NCBI RefSeq assembly: GCF_003628125.1
Contig: NZ_RBZU01000004.1
Coordinates: 417,949-481,948, forward strand
DNA from: Pararobbsia silviterrae
GTDB lineage: Bacteria; Pseudomonadota; Gammaproteobacteria; Burkholderiales; Burkholderiaceae
Direction of reading: 5' to 3'
DNA length: 64,000 nucleotides
The notes below the pieces were generated by a model that was not told the origin of the DNA, ran no database searches, and saw only the letters and a list, made by a program, of their open reading frames with translations. Positions 51,745 through 61,100 of the stretch are shown here, piece by piece. Position numbers and translations under genes: made by a program. The first letter of the stretch is position 1. Every line of letters begins with the position of its first letter.

Positions 51745-53103
51745 ATGTCCGTTGTTACCGACAAAGTCCGGGAACTCGATCATCTGCTGTCCACCGCCGT
51801 GCAGGACGACAAGCAGAACGGCGTCTTTCGTTGCCGTCGCGATATTTTCACCAACGCCGATTTGTTCGAACTCGAGATGAAATACATCTTCGAACAGAAT
51901 TGGGTCTATCTCGCGCACGAAAGCCAAATTCCGAACAACAACGATTACTACACGACATGGATCGGCCGTCAGCCGATCGTGCTGACGCGCGACAAGACCG
52001 GCGCGCTGCATGCGGTCATCAATGCGTGCGCACACAAGGGCGCGATGCTGTGCCGGCGCAAGCACGGCAACAAGGGCAGCTTCACATGCCCGTTTCACGG
52101 CTGGACCTTTTCGAACACGGGCAAGCTGCTCAAGGTCAAGGACGAAAAGACGACCGAATATCCGGTGCAGTTCAATACGCACGGTTCGCACGACCTCAGG
52201 AAGGTCGCGCGCTTCGAGAACTACCGCGGCTTCCTGTTCGGCAGCTTGAATGCCGATGCGCCGCCGCTTGAGGACTATCTCGGCGAAGCCAAGGTCATCA
52301 TCGACCAGATCGTCGATCAGTCGCCCCAAGGTCTTGAAGTGTTGCGCGGCAATTCCTCGTATATCTACGAGGGCAATTGGAAAATGCAGATGGAAAACGG
52401 CTGCGACGGATATCACGTCAGCACCGTTCACTGGAATTACGCGGCGACGATGGGCCGTCGCAAGGAAGACGGCACGAAGGCCGTCGACGCGAATAGCTGG
52501 AGCAAGTCGGTCGCGGGTGTCTACGGCTTTGAACATGGCCACATCCTGTTGTGGACTCAGACGATGAATCCCGAAGTGCGCCCCGTCTACAAGCATCGCG
52601 ACGAAATCCAGGCGCGCGTGGGCGAGGTCGGCGCGGACTTTATCGTCAATCAGACGCGCAATCTGTGTCTGTATCCGAACGTGTTTCTGATGGATCAGTT
52701 CAGTACGCAGATCCGCGTCGTGCGTCCGATCAGCGTCGATCAGACCGAGGTCACGATTTTCTGCTTTGCGCCTAAGCATGAAAGCGCCGACGAGCGTGCG
52801 ACGCGCATTCGACAGTACGAAGATTTCTTCAACGTGACGGGCATGGGAACGGCCGACGATCTCGAGGAATTTCGTGCATGCCAGGCGGGGTATGCGGGCA
52901 GCACGGCGATGTGGAACGATCTGTCGCGCGGCGCGCCGCTGTGGGTCGACGGCGCCGACGAGAACGCGAAGAAAATGGGCCTCAAGCCGCTGATCTCGGG
53001 TGAGCGCAGCGAAGACGAAGGCCTGTTCGTGTGTCAGCACGAATACTGGGTGCACGTGATGCGCGATGCGCTCGCGAAGGAACGCGAAGGAGCCGTCGCA
53101 TGA
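51745..53103 (+). CDS. benA: Benzoate 1,2-dioxygenase large (alpha) subunit
   Basis: This 452-aa protein has the Rieske motif Cys95-x-His97 and Cys115-x2-His118 ([19 protein letters not shown]), with mononuclear iron ligands Asp221-x2-His224 and His229 in [16 protein letters not shown]-like starts and the 450-residue length match BenA. Anthranilate or toluate dioxygenase alpha subunits are close relatives; the following BenB-, BenC- and BenD-like genes and the linked catA favour benzoate. Confidence 0.92.
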   Translation: MSVVTDKVRELDHLLSTAVQDDKQNGVFRCRRDIFTNADLFELEMKYIFEQNWVYLAHESQIPNNNDYYTTWIGRQPIVLTRDKTGALHAVINACAHKGAMLCRRKHGNKGSFTCPFHGWTFSNTGKLLKVKDEKTTEYPVQFNTHGSHDLRKVARFENYRGFLFGSLNADAPPLEDYLGEAKVIIDQIVDQSPQGLEVLRGNSSYIYEGNWKMQMENGCDGYHVSTVHWNYAATMGRRKEDGTKAVDANSWSKSVAGVYGFEHGHILLWTQTMNPEVRPVYKHRDEIQARVGEVGADFIVNQTRNLCLYPNVFLMDQFSTQIRVVRPISVDQTEVTIFCFAPKHESADERATRIRQYEDFFNVTGMGTADDLEEFRACQAGYAGSTAMWNDLSRGAPLWVDGADENAKKMGLKPLISGERSEDEGLFVCQHEYWVHVMRDALAKEREGAVA

Positions 53104-53588
53104 GCTTCGACTATCAAACGATTTGCGCGGCGCTCTATCGCGAAGCGCGTTTTCTCGACGATCGTGAGTGGGACGCGTGGCTCGCGTGCTATACGAACGA
53201 CGTCAGCTATTGGATGCCGGCCTGGGACGACGACGACCGGCTCACCGACGACCACGAGAGCCAGATCTCGCTGATGTACTACCCGGATCGCGGCGGGCTC
53301 GAGGATCGCGTGTTCCGGATCAAGACCGAGCGCAGCGGGGCGTCGACCCCCGAGCCGCGCACGAGTCACAACGTGACGAACGTCGAGGTGCTCGCCGAAC
53401 GCGGCGACGAAGTCGACGTGCGCTACAACTTCCATACGCTCAACCATCGCTACAAGTCGACGGATCACTTCTTCGGAACGATGCTCGTGACATTGCGCAA
53501 GGTCGACGATGGCTTACTGATTTCGCGCAAGAAGATTGTGCTGAAGAACGACTATATCCGGCAGGTGCTCGACGTGTATCACGTCTGA
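53100..53588 (+). CDS. benB: Benzoate 1,2-dioxygenase small (beta) subunit
   Basis: The start overlaps the benA stop (ATGA); the product is 162 aa. [32 protein letters not shown] and [20 protein letters not shown] are typical of BenB/XylY beta subunits, which stabilise the alpha3-beta3 hexamer. Confidence 0.93.
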   Translation: MSFDYQTICAALYREARFLDDREWDAWLACYTNDVSYWMPAWDDDDRLTDDHESQISLMYYPDRGGLEDRVFRIKTERSGASTPEPRTSHNVTNVEVLAERGDEVDVRYNFHTLNHRYKSTDHFFGTMLVTLRKVDDGLLISRKKIVLKNDYIRQVLDVYHV

Positions 53589-53625
53589 TATCGCGTGCCG
53601 CGTTACATGGTGAGACGGAGGTTCC

Positions 53626-54651
53626 ATGTCCACGTACACAGTTGCATTGAATTTTGAAGACGGCGTCACGCGTTTTGTCGAATGCAAGGCCGGTGAAAAA
53701 GTACTCGACGCCGCATTCCGCGCGCGCATCAATTTGCCGATGGATTGCTCGGACGGCGTGTGCGGGACCTGTAAATGCCGCGCCGAAAGCGGCGACTACG
53801 ATCTCGGCGACGACTATATCGAAGACGCCTTGAGCGAGGACGAGAAGGACCGGGGGCTCGTGCTTACGTGTCAGATGGTGCCGCAGAGCGATTGCGTCAT
53901 TGCGGTGCCCGCTTCGTCGGCCGTCTGCAAGACCGAGCACACGCGATTCGCGGCGACGGTCTCGAAGATCGAACAGCATCACGACGCCGCCGTCGTGCTC
54001 GAACTCGACGTCGATGCGGCGGCACCCGTGTTCTTGCCCGGACAGTACGTCAATATCGATGTGCCCGGCAGCGGTCAGCATCGCTCGTATTCGTTTTCGT
54101 CGGCGCCCGGCGCGTCGAAGATCAGCTTCCTGATCAAGAAGATTCCCGGCGGTGTCATGAGCACGTGGCTCGAATCGGCGCAGGCGGGCGCGAAGCTCGA
54201 TTTGAACGGGCCGCTCGGCAGTTTTTATTTGCGCGCCGTGCAGCGTCCGCTGCTGTTCCTCGCGGGCGGCACGGGGCTCGCGCCGTTTCTTTCGATGCTT
54301 GAAGTGTTGGCGCGTACGGGCTCGCAGCAGAAAGTGCATTTGATTTACGGCGTGACGCGCGATCTCGATCTCGTGCTTGTCAACGAAATCGAGGCTTATG
54401 TGGCGAAGCTGCCGAATTTCAGTTTCGCGACGGTCATTGCCGATCCCGCGTCGGACCATCCGCGCAAGGGTTGGGTCACGCAGCATATTCCCGACGATGC
54501 CTTGAACGACGGCGACGTCGACGTGTATCTCTGCGGCCCGCCGCCGATGGTCGACGCCGTGCGCAAGCATTTCGAGGACACCGGCGTCGCGCCGAACAGC
54601 TTCCACTACGAGAAGTTCACGCCGAACGCCGCGACCCCGAGGGCCGCATGA
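53626..54651 (+). CDS. benC: Benzoate dioxygenase reductase
   Basis: This 341-aa protein has an N-terminal plant-type 2Fe-2S ferredoxin (CSDGVCGTCKC, Cys41, 46, 49, and Cys in VLTCQM), an FAD-binding domain (RSYSFSS) and an NAD domain (GGTGLAPFLSML, YLCGPPPMVDAV). It passes electrons from NADH to the BenAB oxygenase. The stop overlaps the benD start by 4 bp. Confidence 0.94.
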   Translation: MSTYTVALNFEDGVTRFVECKAGEKVLDAAFRARINLPMDCSDGVCGTCKCRAESGDYDLGDDYIEDALSEDEKDRGLVLTCQMVPQSDCVIAVPASSAVCKTEHTRFAATVSKIEQHHDAAVVLELDVDAAAPVFLPGQYVNIDVPGSGQHRSYSFSSAPGASKISFLIKKIPGGVMSTWLESAQAGAKLDLNGPLGSFYLRAVQRPLLFLAGGTGLAPFLSMLEVLARTGSQQKVHLIYGVTRDLDLVLVNEIEAYVAKLPNFSFATVIADPASDHPRKGWVTQHIPDDALNDGDVDVYLCGPPPMVDAVRKHFEDTGVAPNSFHYEKFTPNAATPRAA

Positions 54652-55424
54652 GCGCGCAACGATTCGCGGACAAGGTCGTCGTCGTGACGGGGGCGGCTCA
54701 GGGTATCGGCCGCGGCGTGGCGCTCGGTGTCGCGGCCGAGGGCGGCAAGGTCGTGTTCGTCGATCGCGCGGACTTCGTGGCGGACGTCGCGGCCGAAGCG
54801 AAGGGGGCCGAGACGGCGGGCTTTATCGCGGATCTCGAAACGTATGCGGGCGCCGCGTCGGCGATGGCATTCGCCGCAGCGCGTTTTGGCGGGATCGACG
54901 TGCTGATCAACGGCGTCGGCGGCGCGATTCGGATGCGTCCGTTCGCGGAGTTCGAACCCGAGCAGATCGATGCGGAAATCCGGCGCTCGTTGATGCCGAC
55001 CTTGTACGCATGTCATGCCGTGTTGCCGCATCTGCTTGCACGCGGCGGCGGTACGATCGTCAACATCTCGTCGAACGCGACGCGCGGGATTCATCGCGTG
55101 CCGTATTCGGCGGCCAAGGGCGGCGTCAACGCAATCACGCAGTCGCTTGCGATGGAGTATGCGGAGCGCAATATCCGCGTCGTCGCGACGGCGCCGGGCG
55201 GCACCGCGGCGCCTGCGCGGCGTATTCCGCGCAATGCGGACGGCGACAGTGCGCAGGAAAAGATCTGGATGGACGAGGCGGTACGACAGGTGACCGATTC
55301 GACGTTCTTCAAGCGCTACGGCAGCATCGACGAGCAGGTCGCGCCGATTTTGTTCCTGGCGTCGGATGACGCGAGCTATATCACCGGCACGGTCTTGCCC
55401 GTCGCCGGCGGCGATCTGGGCTGA
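54648..55424 (+). CDS. benD: Benzoate diol (DHB) dehydrogenase
   Basis: This 258-aa short-chain dehydrogenase has VVTGAAQGIGRGVAL, INGVGGAIR, NISSNATRGIHRVPYSAAKGG with the Tyr-x3-Lys pair, and TGTVLPVAGGDLG at the end. It oxidises the cis-diol made by BenABC to catechol with loss of CO2. It is the last gene of the ben operon; neither a benzoate transporter nor an AraC-type BenR gene follows. Confidence 0.92.
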   Translation: MSAQRFADKVVVVTGAAQGIGRGVALGVAAEGGKVVFVDRADFVADVAAEAKGAETAGFIADLETYAGAASAMAFAAARFGGIDVLINGVGGAIRMRPFAEFEPEQIDAEIRRSLMPTLYACHAVLPHLLARGGGTIVNISSNATRGIHRVPYSAAKGGVNAITQSLAMEYAERNIRVVATAPGGTAAPARRIPRNADGDSAQEKIWMDEAVRQVTDSTFFKRYGSIDEQVAPILFLASDDASYITGTVLPVAGGDLG

Positions 55425-55470
55425 CGGCGCGATCGCCTGACCCTATTCTTGAACAGCGGAGGATGATCCG

Positions 55471-56721
55471 GTGTCGAATGCCCAACGTGAACAGGCGGCG
55501 CGTGACGTCGCTTGTGTGTTGCCTAAGCGGACGCATGATCTCGCGCGTTTGCAGATTCTTATCGACGATAGCGAGCCCGTTGTCACCGTGGTCGGCAAAT
55601 ACAACCACGGCAAGAGCAGCTTGCTCAATGAGCTGGTTGGGCACGAGGCGTTCGCGGTCTCCGACAAGCGCGAGACCGTGGCCTTGTCGGACCGTCTCGT
55701 CGCGGGCGTGCGATGGCTCGATGCGCCCGGACTCGATGCGGACGTCGGCACCGAGGACGATCGTCAGGCCTTGCAGGCGGCGTGGCTCAGATCGGATATC
55801 CGACTGTTCGTCCACGCCGCGAAGGAAGGTGAGCTCGATGCCTCGGAGCGCGAATTGCTCGCGCAGCTCGGCGAGGATGAGAACAGGACGGGGCGGCAGA
55901 CGCTGTTCGTGCTGTCGCAAGTGGATCAGCTTGCGGACGACGCAGAATTACGGAAGATCGGCGACGCGATCGCGAATCAGGTGCCGGGTATCGTGCCGAA
56001 TGCGGTGTCGGCCGTGCGGCATCGCAAGGGCGTCGAAGGCGGCAAGGCGTTGATGCTTGAAAAAAGCGGGATTCCCGCGCTGCACGCGGCGTTGCAGAGC
56101 GAGCTCGCGCGTGTGCCCGAGGCTCGCGTACGGGAAACGGCCTTGCTGTTCGGCGAAATCGGCGAAGAATTGCGTCAGCTCAAAGCGGCACAGGATCAGA
56201 CGCTGCATGTGCTCAAGCATACGCAGCGTCAGCAGCGCGCGGATTTTGATCGCGGGCTCAAGACCGTCATCGACAAGGTCAGCGGCGAAATCGAGGCCAT
56301 GCTCGACGCGCTCACCACGGACCATGCGCTTGTGCCGGACACCGCGAAGGATGTCTATGCGATTACCGCGGGCAAACTTGAGCGTGCGCATATTCAGATT
56401 GCTTATTCGCGCGCATGCATCGAAATCGATGCATTTCTCGCCGGGCACGGCGTCATCGAATTGCCGGCCGAACAGCAGACCGTGGCGAGCAGTTTGAATT
56501 CGGTCATGATTGCCGTCATGGGTGTGTCGGTCAAATTCCGCAAGGATTTGCGCCGGATGTTCTGTGAAGCATCGGGGCGCGAACGTATCCAGCGCGATTT
56601 CACGCATTACTATGAGCGCTCGGCCGATCGCGAAGCGCTGGCGGAGCAGATTGCCGATACGGAAGCCGCGATCGTCGCCACCGACAAGGCGTCGGCCGCC
56701 TTGCATCGTATGGATGCTTGA
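55471..56721 (+). CDS. Dynamin-like GTPase, first of a tandem pair
   Basis: GTG 55471 is used because GGAGG lies 8 bp upstream. The 416-aa product has G1 GKYNHGKSS (residues 42-50), a candidate switch-I Thr69, G3 DAPGLD (84-89) and a G4 variant SQVD (149-152) in place of N/TKxD. The C-terminal half is helical and probably coiled-coil (AQDQTLHVLKHTQRQQ, LTTDHALVPDTAKDVYAITAGK), with a hydrophobic stretch near residue 350 (SLNSVMIAVMGVSV). Bacterial dynamin-like proteins are often encoded in pairs and act on membranes; some protect against phage. No other partners are seen. Confidence 0.78.
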   Translation: MSNAQREQAARDVACVLPKRTHDLARLQILIDDSEPVVTVVGKYNHGKSSLLNELVGHEAFAVSDKRETVALSDRLVAGVRWLDAPGLDADVGTEDDRQALQAAWLRSDIRLFVHAAKEGELDASERELLAQLGEDENRTGRQTLFVLSQVDQLADDAELRKIGDAIANQVPGIVPNAVSAVRHRKGVEGGKALMLEKSGIPALHAALQSELARVPEARVRETALLFGEIGEELRQLKAAQDQTLHVLKHTQRQQRADFDRGLKTVIDKVSGEIEAMLDALTTDHALVPDTAKDVYAITAGKLERAHIQIAYSRACIEIDAFLAGHGVIELPAEQQTVASSLNSVMIAVMGVSVKFRKDLRRMFCEASGRERIQRDFTHYYERSADREALAEQIADTEAAIVATDKASAALHRMDA

Positions 56722-56723
56722 AC

Positions 56724-58298
56724 ATGAAAGCCGACGCGACTCATGAATCTCGCTTTATCGCCGAAGTCGACGCGTTCGAATTCACGAGGCGCGACGTCGA
56801 AGCGGTGGTGCATGCGCTCAACGATTGGCTTGCGGCATTGAATGCGGCGCTGCAATCGCATGCGCTGGTCGCGATGGGATTGAGCGCGCAGAGCGAGCTG
56901 ATCCGGCAAGCGGATGCGATCAATGCGACCGTCAGCGAGACCGCGCAGACGTGGACGCATCAATGGACGCGTCTTCAAGCGGCTCAGGACCTCGCCGATC
57001 ATTTCGACGACAAGGCCTTGCTGCTCGTGTTCGGCAAATTCAATGCGGGCAAGAGTTCGTTCTGCAATTTTCTCGCGGAGCGCTTTGCCGCGCATCGCCG
57101 CGCGGTTCAGTACTTCTATGTCGATGCGGGGCGTGTCATCGAGACACAGGAGCCCTTCAAGGAAGGCTCGACTGAAACGACGTCGAGGCTTCAGGGCGTG
57201 TGTCTTGGCGACAACCTCGTGCTGCTCGACACGCCCGGACTGCATTCGGTGACGCCGGACAACGCCGCGTTGACGCAGCGCTTTACCGATAGCGCAGACG
57301 GCGTCTTGTGGCTGACGAGTTCGACGTCGCCCGGACAAGTGCAGGAGCTCGACGATCTCGGGCGCGAGCTGCACCGGAACAAGCCTTTGATGCCTGTCGT
57401 CACGCGCAGCGACGTCTATGAAGAAGACGAGGTCGACGGCGAGATCGTCAAATGTCTGCGAAACAAGAGCGCGGAACGACGCGCCTTGCAGGAAGACGAT
57501 ATCCGTGTTCGCGCGCGGGAGAAGCTTGTGACGATGGGCGTCGAACCGACGCTGCTGAGGCCGTCTGTATCGATCTCCGCGTATGTCGCGCGTGAGCAGG
57601 GCCAGACGGCTTCGGCGATGAGCGAGGCGGGATTCGAGCGCTTGTACGAGGCCTTGCTCGCGATCGCGGAACCGGCGCTCGCGTATAAGCGCCGCAAGCA
57701 TGCCGAGATTCTGTTGCATCACCTCGAAGAGAATGTGCTCGGTGCGCTCGAGCGCGACGTATCGCCGATGCTGACTGAACTTGACGCGTCGTTGCGCGGC
57801 GCACTCACTGCGCTTGAGCTTCAGAAAACGCAGATGGCGAATGCGCTTTGGCGCAGTGTGATGCCCACGTTGCCTGCATTGCTCGATACGCACGCCGCGA
57901 CGCACGATGTGACGGCGATGTGCCGTGCGTTGTCGGAGTCAGTGCGTGAAGCGTTTTCGCGTGAAGCATCGAGGATCTGGGCCGACTATGCGATTGAGCC
58001 GAACGCGTTGCGGATGGAGGTCGCGCTTGAGAGCGGCGCGGATTTTGACGATGTCGTCGTCGAGCATCCGGGTGTGAACGGACCGGTCTGCGAAATCGCG
58101 GGGATCGACTACGGACGTGTCCATGCGGCGCTGAGTCATGCGGTTCGTACAAGCGTCGTCACGCTCGCGAACGATGCGGCACGGCAATGCGAGGACACCG
58201 TGACGCAATGGCTCGCACGTGTCGATGCTTTGAAGGATTTGCTGAGTGCAGGCGCGCGTGGCTTGCTTGAGTTAAAGGTGCGCGTAAGGTCCGAATAA
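56724..58298 (+). CDS. Dynamin-like GTPase, second of a tandem pair
   Basis: ATG 56724 lies 2 bp after the previous stop, so the two genes are probably translated together. The 524-aa protein has a helical N-terminal region of about 100 residues, then G1 GKFNAGKSS (104-112), a G2-like ETTSRLQ, G3 DTPGLH (169-174) and G4 TRSD (227-230). After the GTPase domain comes a long helical stalk (EILLHHLEENVLGALERDVSPMLTELDASLRGAL) and an alanine-rich helical tail. The layout resembles bacterial dynamin-like proteins with an N-terminal neck. The first partner has a degenerate G4 motif while this one has a more typical form, which hints at division of labour. Confidence 0.78.
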   Translation: MKADATHESRFIAEVDAFEFTRRDVEAVVHALNDWLAALNAALQSHALVAMGLSAQSELIRQADAINATVSETAQTWTHQWTRLQAAQDLADHFDDKALLLVFGKFNAGKSSFCNFLAERFAAHRRAVQYFYVDAGRVIETQEPFKEGSTETTSRLQGVCLGDNLVLLDTPGLHSVTPDNAALTQRFTDSADGVLWLTSSTSPGQVQELDDLGRELHRNKPLMPVVTRSDVYEEDEVDGEIVKCLRNKSAERRALQEDDIRVRAREKLVTMGVEPTLLRPSVSISAYVAREQGQTASAMSEAGFERLYEALLAIAEPALAYKRRKHAEILLHHLEENVLGALERDVSPMLTELDASLRGALTALELQKTQMANALWRSVMPTLPALLDTHAATHDVTAMCRALSESVREAFSREASRIWADYAIEPNALRMEVALESGADFDDVVVEHPGVNGPVCEIAGIDYGRVHAALSHAVRTSVVTLANDAARQCEDTVTQWLARVDALKDLLSAGARGLLELKVRVRSE

Positions 58299-58478
58299 AG
58301 CATCGCAGTGTGTGCATCCGACGGAGTACGAAGCGTGTGTCATCGACCTTCGCGCGATCGCTGAATCGATCGTCGCCGAGCTTGACTTGGTGCAATGCGC
58401 AGCGGGAAAATTTCTACCCCCTGGCTGCCGCGCCTTGCGGCGAAAGACGGTGTTTGCGTACCTTCAACGGAGGTTCGT

Positions 58479-59081
58479 ATGAGTTATCACCTGGAAGGTC
58501 GGCTCCTCGAAGTTTGCAATTGCAATGTTCTGTGTCCGTGCTGGATCGGCGAGGATCCGGACAATGGGACATGCGACACGATCGTCGCATGGCATATCGA
58601 CAAAGGCACGATCGAGGGCATCGACGTCGGCGGCACGACGATCGCGGCCGTGGCGCATGTGCCGGGCAATATCTTGCAGGGCAATTGGACCGCTGCGATC
58701 TATATCGATGACACCGCCTCGAAGGAACAAGAAGAGGCGCTGCTGAAGGTCTATACCGGTCAAGCCGGCGGACCGGTCGCCGATCTTGCGAAGCTGATCG
58801 GCAAGGTCGTATCGGTGGAGCGCGCGTCGATTCGCTTTACCGTGACGGGGGGCAAGGGCGAACTCGAGATCGGTGCGAATTACTACGCGGAACTTGAGCC
58901 TTATGTCGGAACGAGCGGGGCGACGACCACGCTCACGGAGACGGTGTTTTCGACGGTGCCCGGCGCGCCGGTGTTTGTCGGCAAGGCGCCGACCTATCGA
59001 TCGCGGAATGCCGCACTCGGCATCGATCTCGACATCAAGAATCACAACGCATTGCAGAGCACGTTTCGGTTCGAGGCATGA
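58479..59081 (+). CDS. DUF1326 protein with N-terminal cysteine cluster
   Basis: ATG 58479 has ACGGAGG upstream; the product is 200 aa. The N-terminus MSYHLEGRLLEVCNCNVLCPCWIG has Cys13, 15, 19 and 21, with Cys32 beyond, the signature of DUF1326 and a probable metal- or Fe-S-binding motif. The rest is beta-rich (IDVGGTTIAAVAHVPGNILQGNW). It overlaps the DUF2182 gene by 4 bp. The two families are often encoded side by side, and their joint function is not established. Confidence 0.87.
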   Translation: MSYHLEGRLLEVCNCNVLCPCWIGEDPDNGTCDTIVAWHIDKGTIEGIDVGGTTIAAVAHVPGNILQGNWTAAIYIDDTASKEQEEALLKVYTGQAGGPVADLAKLIGKVVSVERASIRFTVTGGKGELEIGANYYAELEPYVGTSGATTTLTETVFSTVPGAPVFVGKAPTYRSRNAALGIDLDIKNHNALQSTFRFEA

Positions 59082-59893
59082 ACCCGAGCGCCGGTCGTCC
59101 GCCGCTCGGCGTGTCGCACCATGCTTCGATTTTCATGCCGGTGCTGGCGGCGCTGATCGCGCTCGCGTGGATTGTGTTGTGGGCGTGGGCGCGCAGTCCG
59201 TATGGACGTTACGTCGAACACGGCGATTGGACTGCGTCGGGGCCCGCGGCATTTCTATGTCGTTTCGTGCCAGCGGGGGACGTGGTCGTGCCTCTGGTGC
59301 TGTACGCGGTCGCCTGGATTCTCATGACGATGGCCATGATGTTGCCGACCACGTTGCCGCTGTTCGATGCTTTCGATCGGATGACGATGGGGCGCGCGGA
59401 TCACGGGCGGCTTCTGCTGATGCTTGTGTTGGGCTATGTGGCGGTGTGGGGCGCGTTTGGACTTGTCGCGCATGGTCTGCATGGTGCGGTGTTGTTTCTG
59501 TTCGCTCGCGTGCCTGTGTTGGCCTGGCGTGGTTGGATGATTGGCGTCGCGGTCATTGCGCTCGCGGGTGCGTTTCAGTTCAGTGCGCTCAAGTATCGAT
59601 GCCTGGAGAAGTGCCGTACGCCTTTGAGTTTTATCGTCGAGCATTGGCGCGGGCATGCGAATGCGTGGCATGCATTCGTGCTTGGCGTGCGGCATGGGCT
59701 GTTTTGCGTCGGGTGTTGTTGGGCGTTGATGCTATTGATGTTCGCGCTCGGTCTCGGCAGTGTGGGCTGGATGCTTGTGCTTGCGGCTGCGATGGCGATT
59801 GAAAAGAATGTTCGATGGGGGCGGCGTCTGAGTGCGCCTTTGGGCGCGGCGCTGTTGTGTTGGGCGGTGGTGCTTGTGGTGCGCCATGCGTGA
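59078..59893 (+). CDS. DUF2182 predicted metal-binding membrane protein
   Basis: This 271-aa integral membrane protein has about seven hydrophobic helices. Family features are ILMTMAMMLPTTLPLFDAF, KYRCLEKCRTPLSF with a C-x3-C pair, and VRHGLFCVGCCWALMLLMF with a C-x2-CC cluster. It is coupled to DUF1326 by ATGA. It may form a membrane-bound metal- or redox-handling unit with DUF1326. Confidence 0.87.
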   Translation: MNPSAGRPPLGVSHHASIFMPVLAALIALAWIVLWAWARSPYGRYVEHGDWTASGPAAFLCRFVPAGDVVVPLVLYAVAWILMTMAMMLPTTLPLFDAFDRMTMGRADHGRLLLMLVLGYVAVWGAFGLVAHGLHGAVLFLFARVPVLAWRGWMIGVAVIALAGAFQFSALKYRCLEKCRTPLSFIVEHWRGHANAWHAFVLGVRHGLFCVGCCWALMLLMFALGLGSVGWMLVLAAAMAIEKNVRWGRRLSAPLGAALLCWAVVLVVRHA

Positions 59894-60764
59894 AGCGCGC
59901 AGTCGCATGTTCGTGTTGCAGACGATGATTCTCACTGCGGTGGCGATGGCGGCCTTTGCAGCGAATTCGCTGCTGTGTCGGCTTGCGCTTCGCGGAGGGG
60001 AAATCGATCCGGCCAGTTTCGCGAGCATCCGGCTTGTCTCGGGTGCGATCATGCTTGCGCTGATGGTGCGCTTGAGGTCGGCGCGGTCTTCGTCGGGACG
60101 CGCCGATTGGCTCGCTGCCGTGACGTTGTTTGCGTATGTCGCTTTCTTTTCGTTTGCGTATTTGACCTTGTCCGCGGGGACGGGCGCTTTGATTTTGTTC
60201 GGCGCGGTGCAATTGACGATGGTCGGTGTGGGTTTGCGCTCGGGAGAAGCGTTCGGAGTCGTTGCATGGTTGGGGCTTGGACTCGCGATCGCGGGGTTGG
60301 TCTATCTCGTGTCGCCGGGTATGGCGGCGCCGTCGGTGTCCGGGGCGGCATCGATGGGGGTGGCGGGTGTCGCGTGGGGTGTGTATTCGTTGCGTGGGCG
60401 CGGCGTATCGGACCCGCTTGCTGCGACGGCGGGCAACTTCGCGAGGTCGGTGCCGTTTGCGCTTGTGTTGAGTGCGTATAGCGTCGTGGATACGCAGGTG
60501 CATGCGTATGCGAACAGAGCAGGGGTTGGCTTGGCGATCGTTTCGGGGGCGTTCACGTCGGGCGTGGGGTATGTGATCTGGTATGCGGCGCTGAGCAAGC
60601 TCGGTGCGATGCGCGCTGCGACCGTGCAGTTGTCGGTACCGCTGATCGCGGCAGTGGGGGGCGTGGTGCTGTTGTCGGAACCCGTTACGCCACGATTGGC
60701 GATGGCTTCGGTGGCGATTGTGGGCGGAATTGCGATGGTGTTGGTGGGGAAGGGGCGAGGGTAG
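59886..60764 (+). CDS. EamA/DMT family transporter
   Basis: The start at 59886 (MREARSRMFVLQTMIL) overlaps the previous stop by 8 bp; ATG 59907 is an alternative. The 292-aa protein has ten predicted helices in two EamA repeats (AFAANSLLCRLALRGGEIDPASFASIRLVSGAIML, GYVIWYAALSKLGAMRAATVQLSVPLIAAVGGVVLLSEPVT). The substrate is unknown. Composition remains high-GC up to the stop, then drops sharply in the CDI region that follows. Confidence 0.85.
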   Translation: MREARSRMFVLQTMILTAVAMAAFAANSLLCRLALRGGEIDPASFASIRLVSGAIMLALMVRLRSARSSSGRADWLAAVTLFAYVAFFSFAYLTLSAGTGALILFGAVQLTMVGVGLRSGEAFGVVAWLGLGLAIAGLVYLVSPGMAAPSVSGAASMGVAGVAWGVYSLRGRGVSDPLAATAGNFARSVPFALVLSAYSVVDTQVHAYANRAGVGLAIVSGAFTSGVGYVIWYAALSKLGAMRAATVQLSVPLIAAVGGVVLLSEPVTPRLAMASVAIVGGIAMVLVGKGRG

Positions 60765-60809
60765 GGTTTGGGTGGTTTGCCGGCGTGTCGGTGTTCGTGT
60801 GTTGAACGC

Positions 60810-61061
60810 TCAAGTTTCTCCAATCGCTTGGGGGGCTGGGTATGTCATCGAGGGTTTTTTTAGTCTGCTCGACAAGGCGGTCCGGAAATTGGCTTGTCGT
60901 TCAATTGACTTGCCCATTTTCTTAGGACCCCGCAGCTCCAGAAATAACGGCTGTTGGCAGTCGTTGTTCATGTGCCGACGAAACTCGTCGGGCGTCTCGC
61001 CCTCCGTTGCCGGATATGTCGTTATCTCCAGATTCTCATGGTGCTCAATCGCCGGAGCAGG
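60810..61061 (-). pseudogene. Remnant ORF of 83 codons in the CDI region
   Basis: A minus-strand frame is open from a TGA (61062-61064) to the TGA ending at 60810. It encodes IEHHENLEITTYPATEGETP, DEFRRHMNNDCQQPLFLELR, GPKKMGKSIERQANFRTA and ends PQAIGET. The first Met is internal, and no start or ribosome-binding site precedes the conserved-looking part. It looks like the 3' end of a gene that lost its 5' part, perhaps a displaced toxin tail or immunity gene of an earlier CDI module. The family was not recognised. The surrounding 336 bp (60765-61100) hold no other supported gene. Confidence 0.45.
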
Positions 61062-61100
61062 TCAGGTCGATGATTGTGTTATTTTTTATTCGTCAATGAG

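Noticed and set aside
51679..53055. 458-codon minus-strand open frame
   Set aside because: Antisense to benA, whose Rieske and iron ligands are intact.
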